Source: Bacteroidetes bacterium 24-39-8 | Lineage (GTDB): Bacteria; Bacteroidota; Bacteroidia; Chitinophagales; Chitinophagaceae | Direction: 5' to 3' | Length of the DNA stretch: 36,801 nucleotides | Assembly (NCBI GenBank): GCA_002256765.1 | Contig: NCHJ01000016.1 | Coordinates: 1 to 36,801, forward strand | In this document: in pieces, positions 8,885 to 17,440 of the stretch | Numbering within the stretch: position 1 is the first letter of the stretch | Layout: the number at the start of each line of letters is the position of its first letter | Program-made: the position numbers and the translations under genes | The notes under the pieces: generated by a model | The model's database searches: none | What the model was told of the DNA's origin: nothing | Seen by the model: only the letters and a program-made list of their open reading frames with translations

Positions 8885-8904
8885 TAAAAGAAATTGAATA
8901 GTCT

Positions 8905-10119
8905 ATGAGCTTTTTAAAAAATATCAACGAAGTTTCCTTGGCTGGGGTGGCTTTTAAGAATATGACGCTTAAAAAAAGCATTATTCGTTATTTAGATGCC
9001 CATGAAACTGCTACAATTGCCGATTTGGGTCAGACTTTAAATATCAGTACCCCAAAAATTACTAGTACTGTCAATGAATTAATAGAAGAGGGTCTCATGA
9101 AGGAAATTGGGAAAATTGACAGTACCGGTGGTAGAAGGGCCAATATGTTTGGCCTGGGGGCCGATGCCGGCTTTTTCATGGGAGTAGAAGTAACCAAGAA
9201 CCATGTAACCATTGGACTGATGAACTTTACCAAACAATTGGTAAAAGTAAAAGAGAATATTCCTTACTCACTTCAAAACAACCAGGCTTCACTTGACAAC
9301 CTCATTGAAATTATCAAGGACTTTATCAAACAGGCCGGTGTGTCTATGCCCAAGATTCTAAGAATTGGCATTAACCTAACCGGCAGAATTGACCATAACA
9401 CCGGATATAACTATAACTTTTTTCATTTTTCTAAATATCCACTAGGTAAAATCATTGAAAATGAAACAGGAATCCCTACTTATATTGATAATGACTCAAG
9501 AGCCATGGCATTTGGTGAATATTGTTGCGGGGTGGTAGAAAAGGAAAAAGACATTCTCTTTATCAATATTGACCATGGGGTGGGTTTGGGAATTATCATC
9601 AACGGAGAAATCTATTACGGTAAATCTGGTTTCTCAGGAGAGTTTGGTCATATCCCTTTTTTTGACAATGAAATCATTTGCCATTGTGGTAAGAAGGGTT
9701 GTTTAGAAACAGAAGCATCGGGCGAAGCCTTGGTTAGTCTCTTGCAAGAAAAATTAGCCGCTGGTTTTGGAAGTATCCTGCTGAATAATAAAAAAGACCT
9801 CAAGCAGATTAGCCTAGAAGAAATTGTACAAGCCTGTAATCAAGACGATATGTTGGCCATTGAATGCATGGCTGTGATTGGAGAAAAATTGGGAAAAGCC
9901 ATGGCATCGCTTATTAATATTTTTAATCCAGAATTGGTGATCCTAGGTGGGCTATTGTCAACTACCAATGATTATTTGCGTTTGCCAATTAAAAGCTCCC
10001 TGAACAAATACAGTTCCAGTTTGGTAAATAATGATACCCCTTTGAAAACTTCTAAACTAGCTTTGTCTGCCGGCATCATGGGTGCTTGTCTTTTGGTTAG
10101 AAACAGCATACTTCAATAA
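8905..10119 (+). CDS. ROK family transcriptional regulator
   Basis: A 404-residue NagC/XylR-like protein. An N-terminal winged helix-turn-helix (about residues 20-75, including TIADLGQTLNISTPKITSTV) precedes a sugar-kinase-like ROK domain. The zinc-binding motif is intact: GEFGHIP (H249) then CHCGKKGCLE (C259, C261, C266). The D197 of the NDSRA motif is also kept, but the DNA-binding domain argues for a sensor rather than a kinase. It heads a plus-strand cluster with a secreted FAD oxidoreductase (11 bp downstream) and a DUF5009 membrane protein. That suggests it senses a sugar or amino sugar and controls this set, probably including itself through the upstream palindromes. Confidence 0.92.
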   Translation: MSFLKNINEVSLAGVAFKNMTLKKSIIRYLDAHETATIADLGQTLNISTPKITSTVNELIEEGLMKEIGKIDSTGGRRANMFGLGADAGFFMGVEVTKNHVTIGLMNFTKQLVKVKENIPYSLQNNQASLDNLIEIIKDFIKQAGVSMPKILRIGINLTGRIDHNTGYNYNFFHFSKYPLGKIIENETGIPTYIDNDSRAMAFGEYCCGVVEKEKDILFINIDHGVGLGIIINGEIYYGKSGFSGEFGHIPFFDNEIICHCGKKGCLETEASGEALVSLLQEKLAAGFGSILLNNKKDLKQISLEEIVQACNQDDMLAIECMAVIGEKLGKAMASLINIFNPELVILGGLLSTTNDYLRLPIKSSLNKYSSSLVNNDTPLKTSKLALSAGIMGACLLVRNSILQ

Positions 10120-10130
10120 TCAATTATTGC

Positions 10131-11978
10131 ATGAAACAATTTTATTTGCCAATGCTTTTGGCACTCTGCTGTTTATCTAAACTTGCAGCACAACAGCAAT
10201 CAACCAGCATCTTAGTAGTAGGTGGATCAACAGGTGGAACCGCAGCTGCTATTCAAGCAGCAAGAATGGGAGTTCCTACCATTCTAGTGGAATCAACAGC
10301 ATGGTTGGGTGGCATGCTTTCTGCAGCTGGTGTTACAGCAACAGATGGCAATCACTTGCTGCCATCTGGTATTTGGGAAGAATTTAGACAGGCATTATAC
10401 CAACACTATGGTACCAAAAAATTAAATACAGGATGGGTCAGTAATACCTTGTTTGAACCCTATGTTGCGGATAGTATTTTTAAAGCTTGGGCTACAAAAG
10501 AAAAAAATCTAACCGTTCTATATGGTTGGTATTTTGATAGTGCATATACAAAACAAGGAAAAATACATGCTGTTCGCTTTATCAACCAACAAAAAAAATA
10601 CTTAACTATTCAAGCCAAAATGGTTGTAGACGGAACTGACCTAGGAGATGTATATGCTAATGCTGGTGCAGGTTATGACTTAGGCATGGAATCAGCTGCC
10701 TATAGTGGTGAGAAAGAAGCCCCAGGATTTAATCAAATCATCCAAGACCTTACTTGGGCTGCAACACTAAAAGATTATGGACCCAATGCTTCAGAAAAAA
10801 TCCTGATTAAAAAAGAAAGTTTTGACTGGAACAGTCTCAAAGAATTTGATTGTAGTACCAGCGATGCGCCTTGTCCATTTGGCAAACCCTATGAAGCCAA
10901 TACCCAAAAAGTTTTGGATTATGGTAAACTACCCAAAGGAAAATATATGCTCAACTGGCCAGCAAACGGCAATGATTATTTTATTGATGGGGTAAACATA
11001 AAACCCATTCATCGGGAAGCATTTTATTTGCCTGCTAAAAAACATACACTAGCATTTGTGTATTATTTGCAAAACACACTTGGCTTTAAACATATTGGAT
11101 TAGATACTACCCAATTCCCAAGCAAGGATCATTTGGCATTGATGCCCTATCATAGAGAAGGTAGAAGATTAAAGGGTGTAGTAAGATTGAGCCTTCCTTA
11201 TATGCATCATCCTTTTGACCAGGATCAAGCTTTGTATAGAACAGGTATTGCCGTTGGCGATTATCCAGTAGACCATCACCATGGTAAAAACCCAGCTGCA
11301 CCAAAGATCTATTTTCCGGGCATCTATTCTTTTAATATCCCCCTAGGGGCCCTGATTCCAGAAAAATTAAATGGCATGGTGGTTTGTGAAAAAGGCATTT
11401 CGGTCTCTAATCTTGCCAATGGTAGTACTAGGTTACAACCCTGTGTCTTATTGACGGGTCAATCTGCTGGTGCATTGGCTGCCTTAGCTGTTCAATCAAA
11501 TCTAGAACCCAGACAAATATCTATAAGAACATTGCAAACAGCTTTGTTGAATAAGCAAGTTTTTTTGATGCCTTATATGGATGTAGCGGTAAATGATCCT
11601 GCCTTTTATGCTATTCAAAGAATTGGATCCACAGGTGTTTTAAGGGGATTGGGTAAAAATGAAGGTTGGGCCAATAAAACCTATTTTCAACCAGATAGTC
11701 TTTGCAAAACAAAAGCGCTGATGCAAGACCTAGTGGCTTTTCTGCCTAGTATTCCATTAATTGCTAGTAACCAAGTTTATGTAGATGAAACTTTATTACG
11801 GGCAATACATAAAGAATTAAGTAACCAATTTAAAAATATTCCAGAAGCTCCAACAACAGAAGCTACTAAAATTCCGTTGAGTAGAAAAGCAGTTGCGGTT
11901 TGGCTAGACAGGTATTGCAACTTATTTTCAATCCCTATTAATCACCAAGGTAAATGGATACAAGAAATAAGGCCTTAG
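10131..11978 (+). CDS. Secreted FAD-dependent oxidoreductase
   Basis: A 615-residue FAD-dependent oxidoreductase of the FAD_oxidored type. A signal peptide (MKQFYLPMLLALCCLSKLAA) precedes a Rossmann dinucleotide motif, ILVVGGSTGGTAAAIQAARMG-like, at about residues 27-47. WLGGMLSAAG and later ADGTDLGD-type segments fit the family; the form here is VVDGTDLGDVYANAGAGYD. The C-terminal region contains LNGMVVCEKGISVSNLANGS, also typical of the group. Family members occur in Bacteroidota sugar-utilisation loci, but their reaction is largely unassigned. The 3' end overlaps the DUF5009 gene by 25 bp, so the two are translated from one message. Likely export to the periplasm with bound FAD would probably need folding before transport; which export route is used is not clear. 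Confidence 0.87.
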   Translation: MKQFYLPMLLALCCLSKLAAQQQSTSILVVGGSTGGTAAAIQAARMGVPTILVESTAWLGGMLSAAGVTATDGNHLLPSGIWEEFRQALYQHYGTKKLNTGWVSNTLFEPYVADSIFKAWATKEKNLTVLYGWYFDSAYTKQGKIHAVRFINQQKKYLTIQAKMVVDGTDLGDVYANAGAGYDLGMESAAYSGEKEAPGFNQIIQDLTWAATLKDYGPNASEKILIKKESFDWNSLKEFDCSTSDAPCPFGKPYEANTQKVLDYGKLPKGKYMLNWPANGNDYFIDGVNIKPIHREAFYLPAKKHTLAFVYYLQNTLGFKHIGLDTTQFPSKDHLALMPYHREGRRLKGVVRLSLPYMHHPFDQDQALYRTGIAVGDYPVDHHHGKNPAAPKIYFPGIYSFNIPLGALIPEKLNGMVVCEKGISVSNLANGSTRLQPCVLLTGQSAGALAALAVQSNLEPRQISIRTLQTALLNKQVFLMPYMDVAVNDPAFYAIQRIGSTGVLRGLGKNEGWANKTYFQPDSLCKTKALMQDLVAFLPSIPLIASNQVYVDETLLRAIHKELSNQFKNIPEAPTTEATKIPLSRKAVAVWLDRYCNLFSIPINHQGKWIQEIRP

Positions 11979-13276
11979 ACGCCATAAGGGGGTATGCCAT
12001 TATCGCCATGGTATTTAGTGGATCCATTGCTTACGGGGGCATATTACCAGGTTGGATGTATCATGCACAATCTCCACCACCCAAACATGAATGGGTAGAC
12101 TTACCAGGCATTACTTGGGTAGATTTGGTATTTCCCCTCTTTCTTTTTGCCATGGGAGCGGCCATTCCTTTGTCAATGCAAAAAGGAATGGATTGGAAAA
12201 AGCAGTTGAAACGTTATATTTTATTAGTCTTTTTTGCCATCTTTTTTGAACATAGCAAATACACTAATTTTTATCATTTAGATAACCAAGTCCCATATTT
12301 GATTGCGCTAATTGGTTTTGCCTGTTTATTTCTAATCATGGGTACCAAAAATATTTGGTATCAGTTTATTGGAATTGGAGTTGCATTTCTTTTAATGCTA
12401 TTTGTCCCTTTTGACAAACAGGGACATTTTGAATTGCATCGCTCAGACATTATTATCTTGGTATTAGCCAATATGGGTTTACTAGCTGCAATCCTCTATC
12501 ACTATACCCGTGAACAGCATGTGATAAGATTATTGTTATTGGTACCCTTGTATGGATTGATCACTGGAAGGTTTCTAGATGAAAGCTGGAACCAATATAT
12601 CTATGAACCTTACTTTGCAGACTGGCTCATAGAATTTGATTTTCTCAAATATTTATTCATAGTAATTCCAGGAATCTACGCTGGAGAATGGCTTTTGAAA
12701 AAGCCTGAATGGAATAAAGACGCTAGTAATTCCATTTCTAAAATAGGCTTGGCATGGCTTTGCACCGGACTAGTGGTTTGGAATATTATAGCTTTATACC
12801 AACGATGGTTAATGTCTAATCTTTTTATTTCCCTAGCTGGAATAGCTATAATTATTGCTTGGCAAAATATGTTTAACAAAGAAAACAAACTAGACCAACG
12901 CTTAATTTTGGCCGGATCTTATCTATTAATCAGCGGATTATTTTTTGAAGCATTTGAAGGCGGTATTAAAAAAGACGATACTACTTTGAGTTATTTTTTT
13001 GTAACAGGAGGTATGTCTTTTCTTTTATTATATGCCTTTGACCAATTTACCTTACTCTCCAAAGTATTAGCACCAATTGGTCAAAACCCTTTGCTGGCCT
13101 ATGTGCTACCTGGTATATTTTTATTGCCGCTCATAGACTTTAGCGGTTTGGGAGAATGGTATGATGCATTAACTGAAACTCCTTTTCAAGGCATTCTGCA
13201 CGGATTGGCAATTGTATTACCAACGGCCCTGCTAACCGCATTAGCAACTAAGTATCGCATTTTTTGGAAGTCCTGA
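11954..13276 (+). CDS. DUF5009 / NagX-like multi-spanning membrane protein
   Basis: A 440-residue membrane protein with roughly 10-12 hydrophobic segments. The opening RNKALDAIRGYAIIAMVFSG and the later ITWVDLVFPLFLFAMGAAIPLS are hallmarks of the DUF5009 / heparan-alpha-glucosaminide N-acetyltransferase-like family. Relatives called NagX occur in N-acetylglucosamine utilisation clusters and are thought to act on or transport amino-sugar oligomers. It overlaps the FAD oxidoreductase gene by 25 bp and follows a ROK regulator, so an amino-sugar or related glycan role is the best inference. No glycoside hydrolase or sugar kinase is adjacent to confirm it. Confidence 0.85.
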   Translation: MDTRNKALDAIRGYAIIAMVFSGSIAYGGILPGWMYHAQSPPPKHEWVDLPGITWVDLVFPLFLFAMGAAIPLSMQKGMDWKKQLKRYILLVFFAIFFEHSKYTNFYHLDNQVPYLIALIGFACLFLIMGTKNIWYQFIGIGVAFLLMLFVPFDKQGHFELHRSDIIILVLANMGLLAAILYHYTREQHVIRLLLLVPLYGLITGRFLDESWNQYIYEPYFADWLIEFDFLKYLFIVIPGIYAGEWLLKKPEWNKDASNSISKIGLAWLCTGLVVWNIIALYQRWLMSNLFISLAGIAIIIAWQNMFNKENKLDQRLILAGSYLLISGLFFEAFEGGIKKDDTTLSYFFVTGGMSFLLLYAFDQFTLLSKVLAPIGQNPLLAYVLPGIFLLPLIDFSGLGEWYDALTETPFQGILHGLAIVLPTALLTALATKYRIFWKS

Positions 13277-13297
13277 AAAAGACTGAACAATAATGCA

Positions 13298-13305
13298 TTA
13301 ATTTG
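13298..13305 (+). promoter_or_regulatory. Putative -7 box TTAATTTG for the export operon
   Basis: The octamer lies 18-25 nt before the permease ATG and equals the box ahead of the ROK gene, as does the following GTAA. Only 46 bp separate the DUF5009 stop and the permease start and no hairpin is visible there, so read-through from the ROK operon is also possible. Confidence 0.3.
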
Positions 13306-13322
13306 TAATACAATGCTCCTAC

Positions 13323-14165
13323 ATGGCAAATGAATGGGAATGGGAATTGCAGGCAGATAAAAAATGGTTCCAATACGGTTTGGTGGAGCTTTGGCGATGC
13401 CGCGGTTTGCTACAATCCTTTGTCAAAAAGGAACTCACAGCAGGTTACCAACAAACCATTATGGGTGTCTTTTGGTTGGTTATTCAACCATTACTCACTA
13501 CCCTATTTTACTTTTTGGTATTTAGTAAGATTGTAAAAGTCTCTACAAATGGTGCCCCGCCTTTATTGTTTTATATGTCCGGCGCTTTGCTCTGGGGTTA
13601 TTTCTCAGATTGTTTTACCAGCACCATGTATTCCTTTGTTCACAATGCGCATATTTTCAACAAAGTCTATTTTCCAAGATTAATTGTTCCCTTAAGCATG
13701 GTCATTACACATTCCGTGCGCACAGGGATTCAGTTTATTCTCTTCTTAATCATCTATGTGAACTATTGGATTTTTGACGATGCGGTGCATCCTTCTCAAT
13801 ATATATGGCTAGTACCAGTAATGCTATTCTTTACTGCCCTATTGGGTTTGGGTATGGGAATGATAGTAGCCGTGTTTATGGCCAAGTATAGAGACTTAGA
13901 ACAATTGATGAATTTTATGCTGCGTTTGTTCATGTTTGTAACACCTGTAGTTTATCCAGCATCTATTGTTCCTGAAAAATATAAAGTATTGTTTTGGTGC
14001 AATCCATTGACTCCTGTAATTGAAACTTTTAGATTAGGTTTTCTACACGGAGGTACCGTAGATAGTATCTATATTTTTACGGGTATGGCAAGCTCTCTAT
14101 TGGTATTTTTTATTGGCCTAACCTTATTTAAATTCCGTGAAATTAAAGTGATGGATACTATTTAA
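13323..14165 (+). CDS. Polysaccharide ABC exporter, permease (Wzm-like)
   Basis: A 280-residue ABC-2-type permease with about six transmembrane segments. The segment AGYQQTIMGVFWLVIQPLLTT and the later AKYRDLEQLMNFMLRLFMFVTPVVYP are characteristic of O-antigen/teichoic-acid/capsule exporters. It moves an undecaprenyl-linked glycan across the inner membrane with the ATPase encoded directly after it (the stop codon abuts the next ATG, with no gap). Glycosyltransferases downstream in the same operon supply the cargo. The symbol wzm would fit by function; I leave it blank because the cargo type is unknown. Confidence 0.93.
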   Translation: MANEWEWELQADKKWFQYGLVELWRCRGLLQSFVKKELTAGYQQTIMGVFWLVIQPLLTTLFYFLVFSKIVKVSTNGAPPLLFYMSGALLWGYFSDCFTSTMYSFVHNAHIFNKVYFPRLIVPLSMVITHSVRTGIQFILFLIIYVNYWIFDDAVHPSQYIWLVPVMLFFTALLGLGMGMIVAVFMAKYRDLEQLMNFMLRLFMFVTPVVYPASIVPEKYKVLFWCNPLTPVIETFRLGFLHGGTVDSIYIFTGMASSLLVFFIGLTLFKFREIKVMDTI

Positions 14166-15440
14166 ATGAGCAAACCCATTTTACATATTGACCAGATTTC
14201 AAAGCAATACCAACTAGGTGTCATGGGTAGTGGTGCCTTGAAAAAAGATTTACAAGCTTGGTGGAATAAACAGGTCTTGCACAAAAAAGAAGCACCAGAC
14301 CCAGAAGCTTATGACGAATCTAATAGGGATTATATCTGGGCATTGCGCAACCTAGATTTTAAAATTAATGAAGGGGATAGCTTTGGGATTGTTGGTAATA
14401 ATGGTTCTGGAAAATCCACCCTATTAAAAATCATTAGTAGGATTAGTTTACCTACCAGTGGCACTATTCATGGTAGAGGTAGGATTGCTAGTTTATTAGA
14501 AGTGGGAACCGGTTTTCATCCCGAGTTGAGTGGTAGAGAAAATGTATTATTGAATGGGCAGATCTTGGGAATGCAAAAAAAAGAAGTGCTTGATAAATTT
14601 GACGAGATTGTTGATTTCTCTGGCATTGAACGTTTTATTGATACGCCCGTAAAAAGATATTCTAGTGGTATGTATGTGCGCTTGGCTTTTTCAGTAGCAG
14701 CACATTTACAAACAGATATTCTAATCATTGATGAGGTATTAGCCGTTGGCGATGTAGACTTTCAACGAAAGTGTTTGAAAAAAATAAAATCGCTTTCTAC
14801 CCAAGCTGGAAAAACGGTGATTTTTGTAAGCCACAATATGCAAGCTCTTAGGAACCTATGCAATAAAGCCATTTGGTTAGAAAAGGGAAAATTGATAGCA
14901 GAAGGAGCCGCCGATACAGTCATCAATAAGTACCTATCCAGAGAAAAAGTAGAAACCCTTTCACAATATTATCCCAACCCTGAGTCAGCTCCGGGTAATG
15001 AATGGATTCGCATTAAGCAAGTAGCTATTAACCCTCAATTCAATAAGCAGATTGCTTATATAGACACAAGAACTCCATTGGATTTTGAATTTAGTTTCTG
15101 GTACCTTGGAGAATATCCTGAAAACACCCAGGTATTAATAGGATTCTATCAACTAACCGGTGAATGCATTTTTGAATTGTGTTCAGAAGTATTGAAAGTA
15201 GAGAAAGGATTGGTAGACGGAAGGTGCCGAATTCCTGGTACTTTTTTAAACAATGGCTATTACTATGTGACCATGCATTTCTTGAATAGGGAACAAGATA
15301 CCATGTATGAATTTACAGCCAGCGTGGCTTTTGATGTGGTGGACTATCGCAACGCAAAAAGGCCATTTGGCAAATGGGAAGGTGCTGTAAGACCAGATTT
15401 TCCCGTTGAATTATCCCAAGTTAGTTTTGAGGCACCATGA
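14166..15440 (+). CDS. Polysaccharide ABC exporter, ATPase with C-terminal glycan-recognition domain (Wzt-like)
   Basis: A 424-residue ATPase partner of the preceding permease. Walker A is GNNGSGKST (about 77-85), the ABC signature YSSGM is at 165-169, Walker B is ILIIDE (185-190), and the H-loop is VSHN with H223. After the nucleotide-binding domain, residues about 285-424 form a beta-rich extension of the Wzt C-terminal type. In characterised exporters this domain binds the chain-terminated O-polysaccharide and sets substrate specificity. Its presence suggests export of a completed, capped polymer. It overlaps the next gene by 4 bp (ATGA). Confidence 0.93.
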   Translation: MSKPILHIDQISKQYQLGVMGSGALKKDLQAWWNKQVLHKKEAPDPEAYDESNRDYIWALRNLDFKINEGDSFGIVGNNGSGKSTLLKIISRISLPTSGTIHGRGRIASLLEVGTGFHPELSGRENVLLNGQILGMQKKEVLDKFDEIVDFSGIERFIDTPVKRYSSGMYVRLAFSVAAHLQTDILIIDEVLAVGDVDFQRKCLKKIKSLSTQAGKTVIFVSHNMQALRNLCNKAIWLEKGKLIAEGAADTVINKYLSREKVETLSQYYPNPESAPGNEWIRIKQVAINPQFNKQIAYIDTRTPLDFEFSFWYLGEYPENTQVLIGFYQLTGECIFELCSEVLKVEKGLVDGRCRIPGTFLNNGYYYVTMHFLNREQDTMYEFTASVAFDVVDYRNAKRPFGKWEGAVRPDFPVELSQVSFEAP

Positions 15441-17440
15441 GCAGCTATAGAGCATATCAAGTAGCGCATATTTGGCTGGATCAGTTAGATCATTGGCCAC
15501 AATTTTCCGCACCAGCGCTCTATTATTTCTGGTGGCATCAACGGCCATTGGCACATATTTGGGTGGATAAAAACAGCTCCCAAACCTCTATTCAAACCCA
15601 AGTACTAGAAGCATGTTCAAAAGCACAGGGATGGAATAGTGCAGGTATTGCTAATTGGGATGCATTAATTGGCGCTATTCAATGTTTGGACCCTCTCATT
15701 ACTCAGGATCAGGATCAACCCGTATCCATAGTTATCTGTACCAGAAATAGAAGGGATGATCTTAAAAAATGTCTAGACCAATTAATGCTGTCTATACAAG
15801 ATACCGATGAGATAATAGTAGTAGACAACGCGCCCAATAATCAAAGTACCGCTTTATTATTGGAAGAATATCCCAAAGTGACATATGTTTTAGAACCCAG
15901 AAAGGGTCTAGACATTGCTAGAAATACGGGAGCAAAAAATGCTTCTAAAAATATTATTGCTTATACCGATGATGATGTTCAAGTAGCCCTAGATTGGGTA
16001 GACAATATTCGCCATGCTTTTGATGACCCAATGACCTTGGCAGTAACGGGTTTGGTAATCCCACAATCTTTGGAAACCCGCACACAGTATGTCTTTGAAC
16101 GCTATTGGGGATTTAATAGGGGCTATCAAAAAAGGGTATTTGACAAAACCTATTTTCAAGTAATGCTACCATATGGTGTGCCCGTTTGGGATATTGGGGC
16201 AGGGGCAAATATGGCTTTCAGAAAAGCGGCTTTTGAATTAGTAGGTTATTTTGATGAGCGCCTAGACGTGGGTGCAGCCGGCTGTAGTGGAGATTCAGAA
16301 TTTTGGTATCGGATTTTAGCCAGTGGTTGGAACTGTGTATATCAGCCCATGGCAGTTGCCTATCATGAGCATAGAAAAGAAAAGAAAGCATTGAGCAACC
16401 AGCTCTATCATTATATGCGGGGTAATGCTTGCAGCCTTTTAATTCAGCATGAACAATGGGGGCATGAAGGCAATTTGAAAAGATTGTATACCTACTTACC
16501 TGAATATTATTGGGCACGTATCAAAGAGCGAATCAAGCAAGGGTCAAAGGAAAATTTTGGTAGCATTCTTACTGAAATTGGGGGTTGTATTGCCGGTTGG
16601 AAATATTATCAGCAGGTAAAACAGCAACCAAGAACAACAACATTACAAATAGCTCCATCGCTATACAAGCCCGTTACAATCACTACCAATAGTTTGGTTT
16701 CTGTGATTATCACTGCTTATAACTATGGTCATTATTTGGAACAAGCCATTCATTCGGTATTACAACAAACCCATGCGGCTAGAGAGATTATTGTCATAGA
16801 CGATGGCTCAACAGATCAAACCCAAGACATTCTAGCCAAATATCCTTTGGTCAAATCCTATAGAACCAACCGATTGGGTTTGTCCTGGGCTAGGAATATT
16901 GGAACGGTAGCTGCCAAAGGACAGTTCCTGGTGTTTTTAGATGCAGACGATTATTTATTACCTGATGCTTTAGAACAGAACCTGCAACAATTTGCCAATA
17001 AACCACAGTCTGCTTTTGTATCAGGAGCCCATTTGCGTATAGATGAGACGGGCAACTTTATACCTCATCCAGAAGCACCCTATAAGTTTGAAGACATTTA
17101 TCTTTCCCTCTTACAAGGCAACTATATTGCCATGGAAGCTAGCGTGATGTATAGAAGAGAACTCTTTTTTCATTTTCATTTTAATACTGAGCTTGAAGCT
17201 TGTGAAGATTATGAACTAAACCTGCAAATTGCTAGGCATTTACCCGTGTTTTCACACAGAGAATTTATTGCCGTCTACCGCATTCATAAAAAAAACATGT
17301 CTGCCAATCGGGAAAGAATGTTAAAAGCTGCTATTTTAGTGCTTGAACAGCAAATGAGTCAGACCCGCAATGAGGCCGAAAAAGCCGCATTGGAGACCGG
17401 ACTGGCCAATTGGAAAATCCATTATCAAAACAACCCCTAA
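15437..17440 (+). CDS. Two-domain GT2 glycosyltransferase
   Basis: A 667-residue cytosolic protein with two separate GT-A family 2 domains. The first starts at about residue 94 (PVSIVICTRNRRDDL) and carries a TDDD motif at 177-180. The second starts at about 420 (LVSVIITAYNYGHYL), with LDADD at 501-505. An N-terminal stretch of about 90 residues has no recognised domain. Both acidic motifs are intact, so both halves may be active and could add two different sugars in turn, as in polymerising GT2 enzymes. It is coupled to the Wzt gene by an ATGA overlap and acts in building the exported glycan. Confidence 0.9.
   Translation: MSSYRAYQVAHIWLDQLDHWPQFSAPALYYFWWHQRPLAHIWVDKNSSQTSIQTQVLEACSKAQGWNSAGIANWDALIGAIQCLDPLITQDQDQPVSIVICTRNRRDDLKKCLDQLMLSIQDTDEIIVVDNAPNNQSTALLLEEYPKVTYVLEPRKGLDIARNTGAKNASKNIIAYTDDDVQVALDWVDNIRHAFDDPMTLAVTGLVIPQSLETRTQYVFERYWGFNRGYQKRVFDKTYFQVMLPYGVPVWDIGAGANMAFRKAAFELVGYFDERLDVGAAGCSGDSEFWYRILASGWNCVYQPMAVAYHEHRKEKKALSNQLYHYMRGNACSLLIQHEQWGHEGNLKRLYTYLPEYYWARIKERIKQGSKENFGSILTEIGGCIAGWKYYQQVKQQPRTTTLQIAPSLYKPVTITTNSLVSVIITAYNYGHYLEQAIHSVLQQTHAAREIIVIDDGSTDQTQDILAKYPLVKSYRTNRLGLSWARNIGTVAAKGQFLVFLDADDYLLPDALEQNLQQFANKPQSAFVSGAHLRIDETGNFIPHPEAPYKFEDIYLSLLQGNYIAMEASVMYRRELFFHFHFNTELEACEDYELNLQIARHLPVFSHREFIAVYRIHKKNMSANRERMLKAAILVLEQQMSQTRNEAEKAALETGLANWKIHYQNNP

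Larger units (their letters stand above)
8654..8904. other. Palindrome-rich regulatory region upstream of the ROK gene
   Basis: This is the right part of a 596-bp stretch between the LruC gene and the ROK gene. It holds TGTAG/CTACA elements (8761-8802), a bulged hairpin (8804-8838), an odd palindrome GTTGTTCAACAAC (8836-8848) and a TTAATTTG box (8877-8884) close to the ROK start. A 29-codon frame at 8791-8880 is probably chance. I see no RNA gene. Confidence 0.5.
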
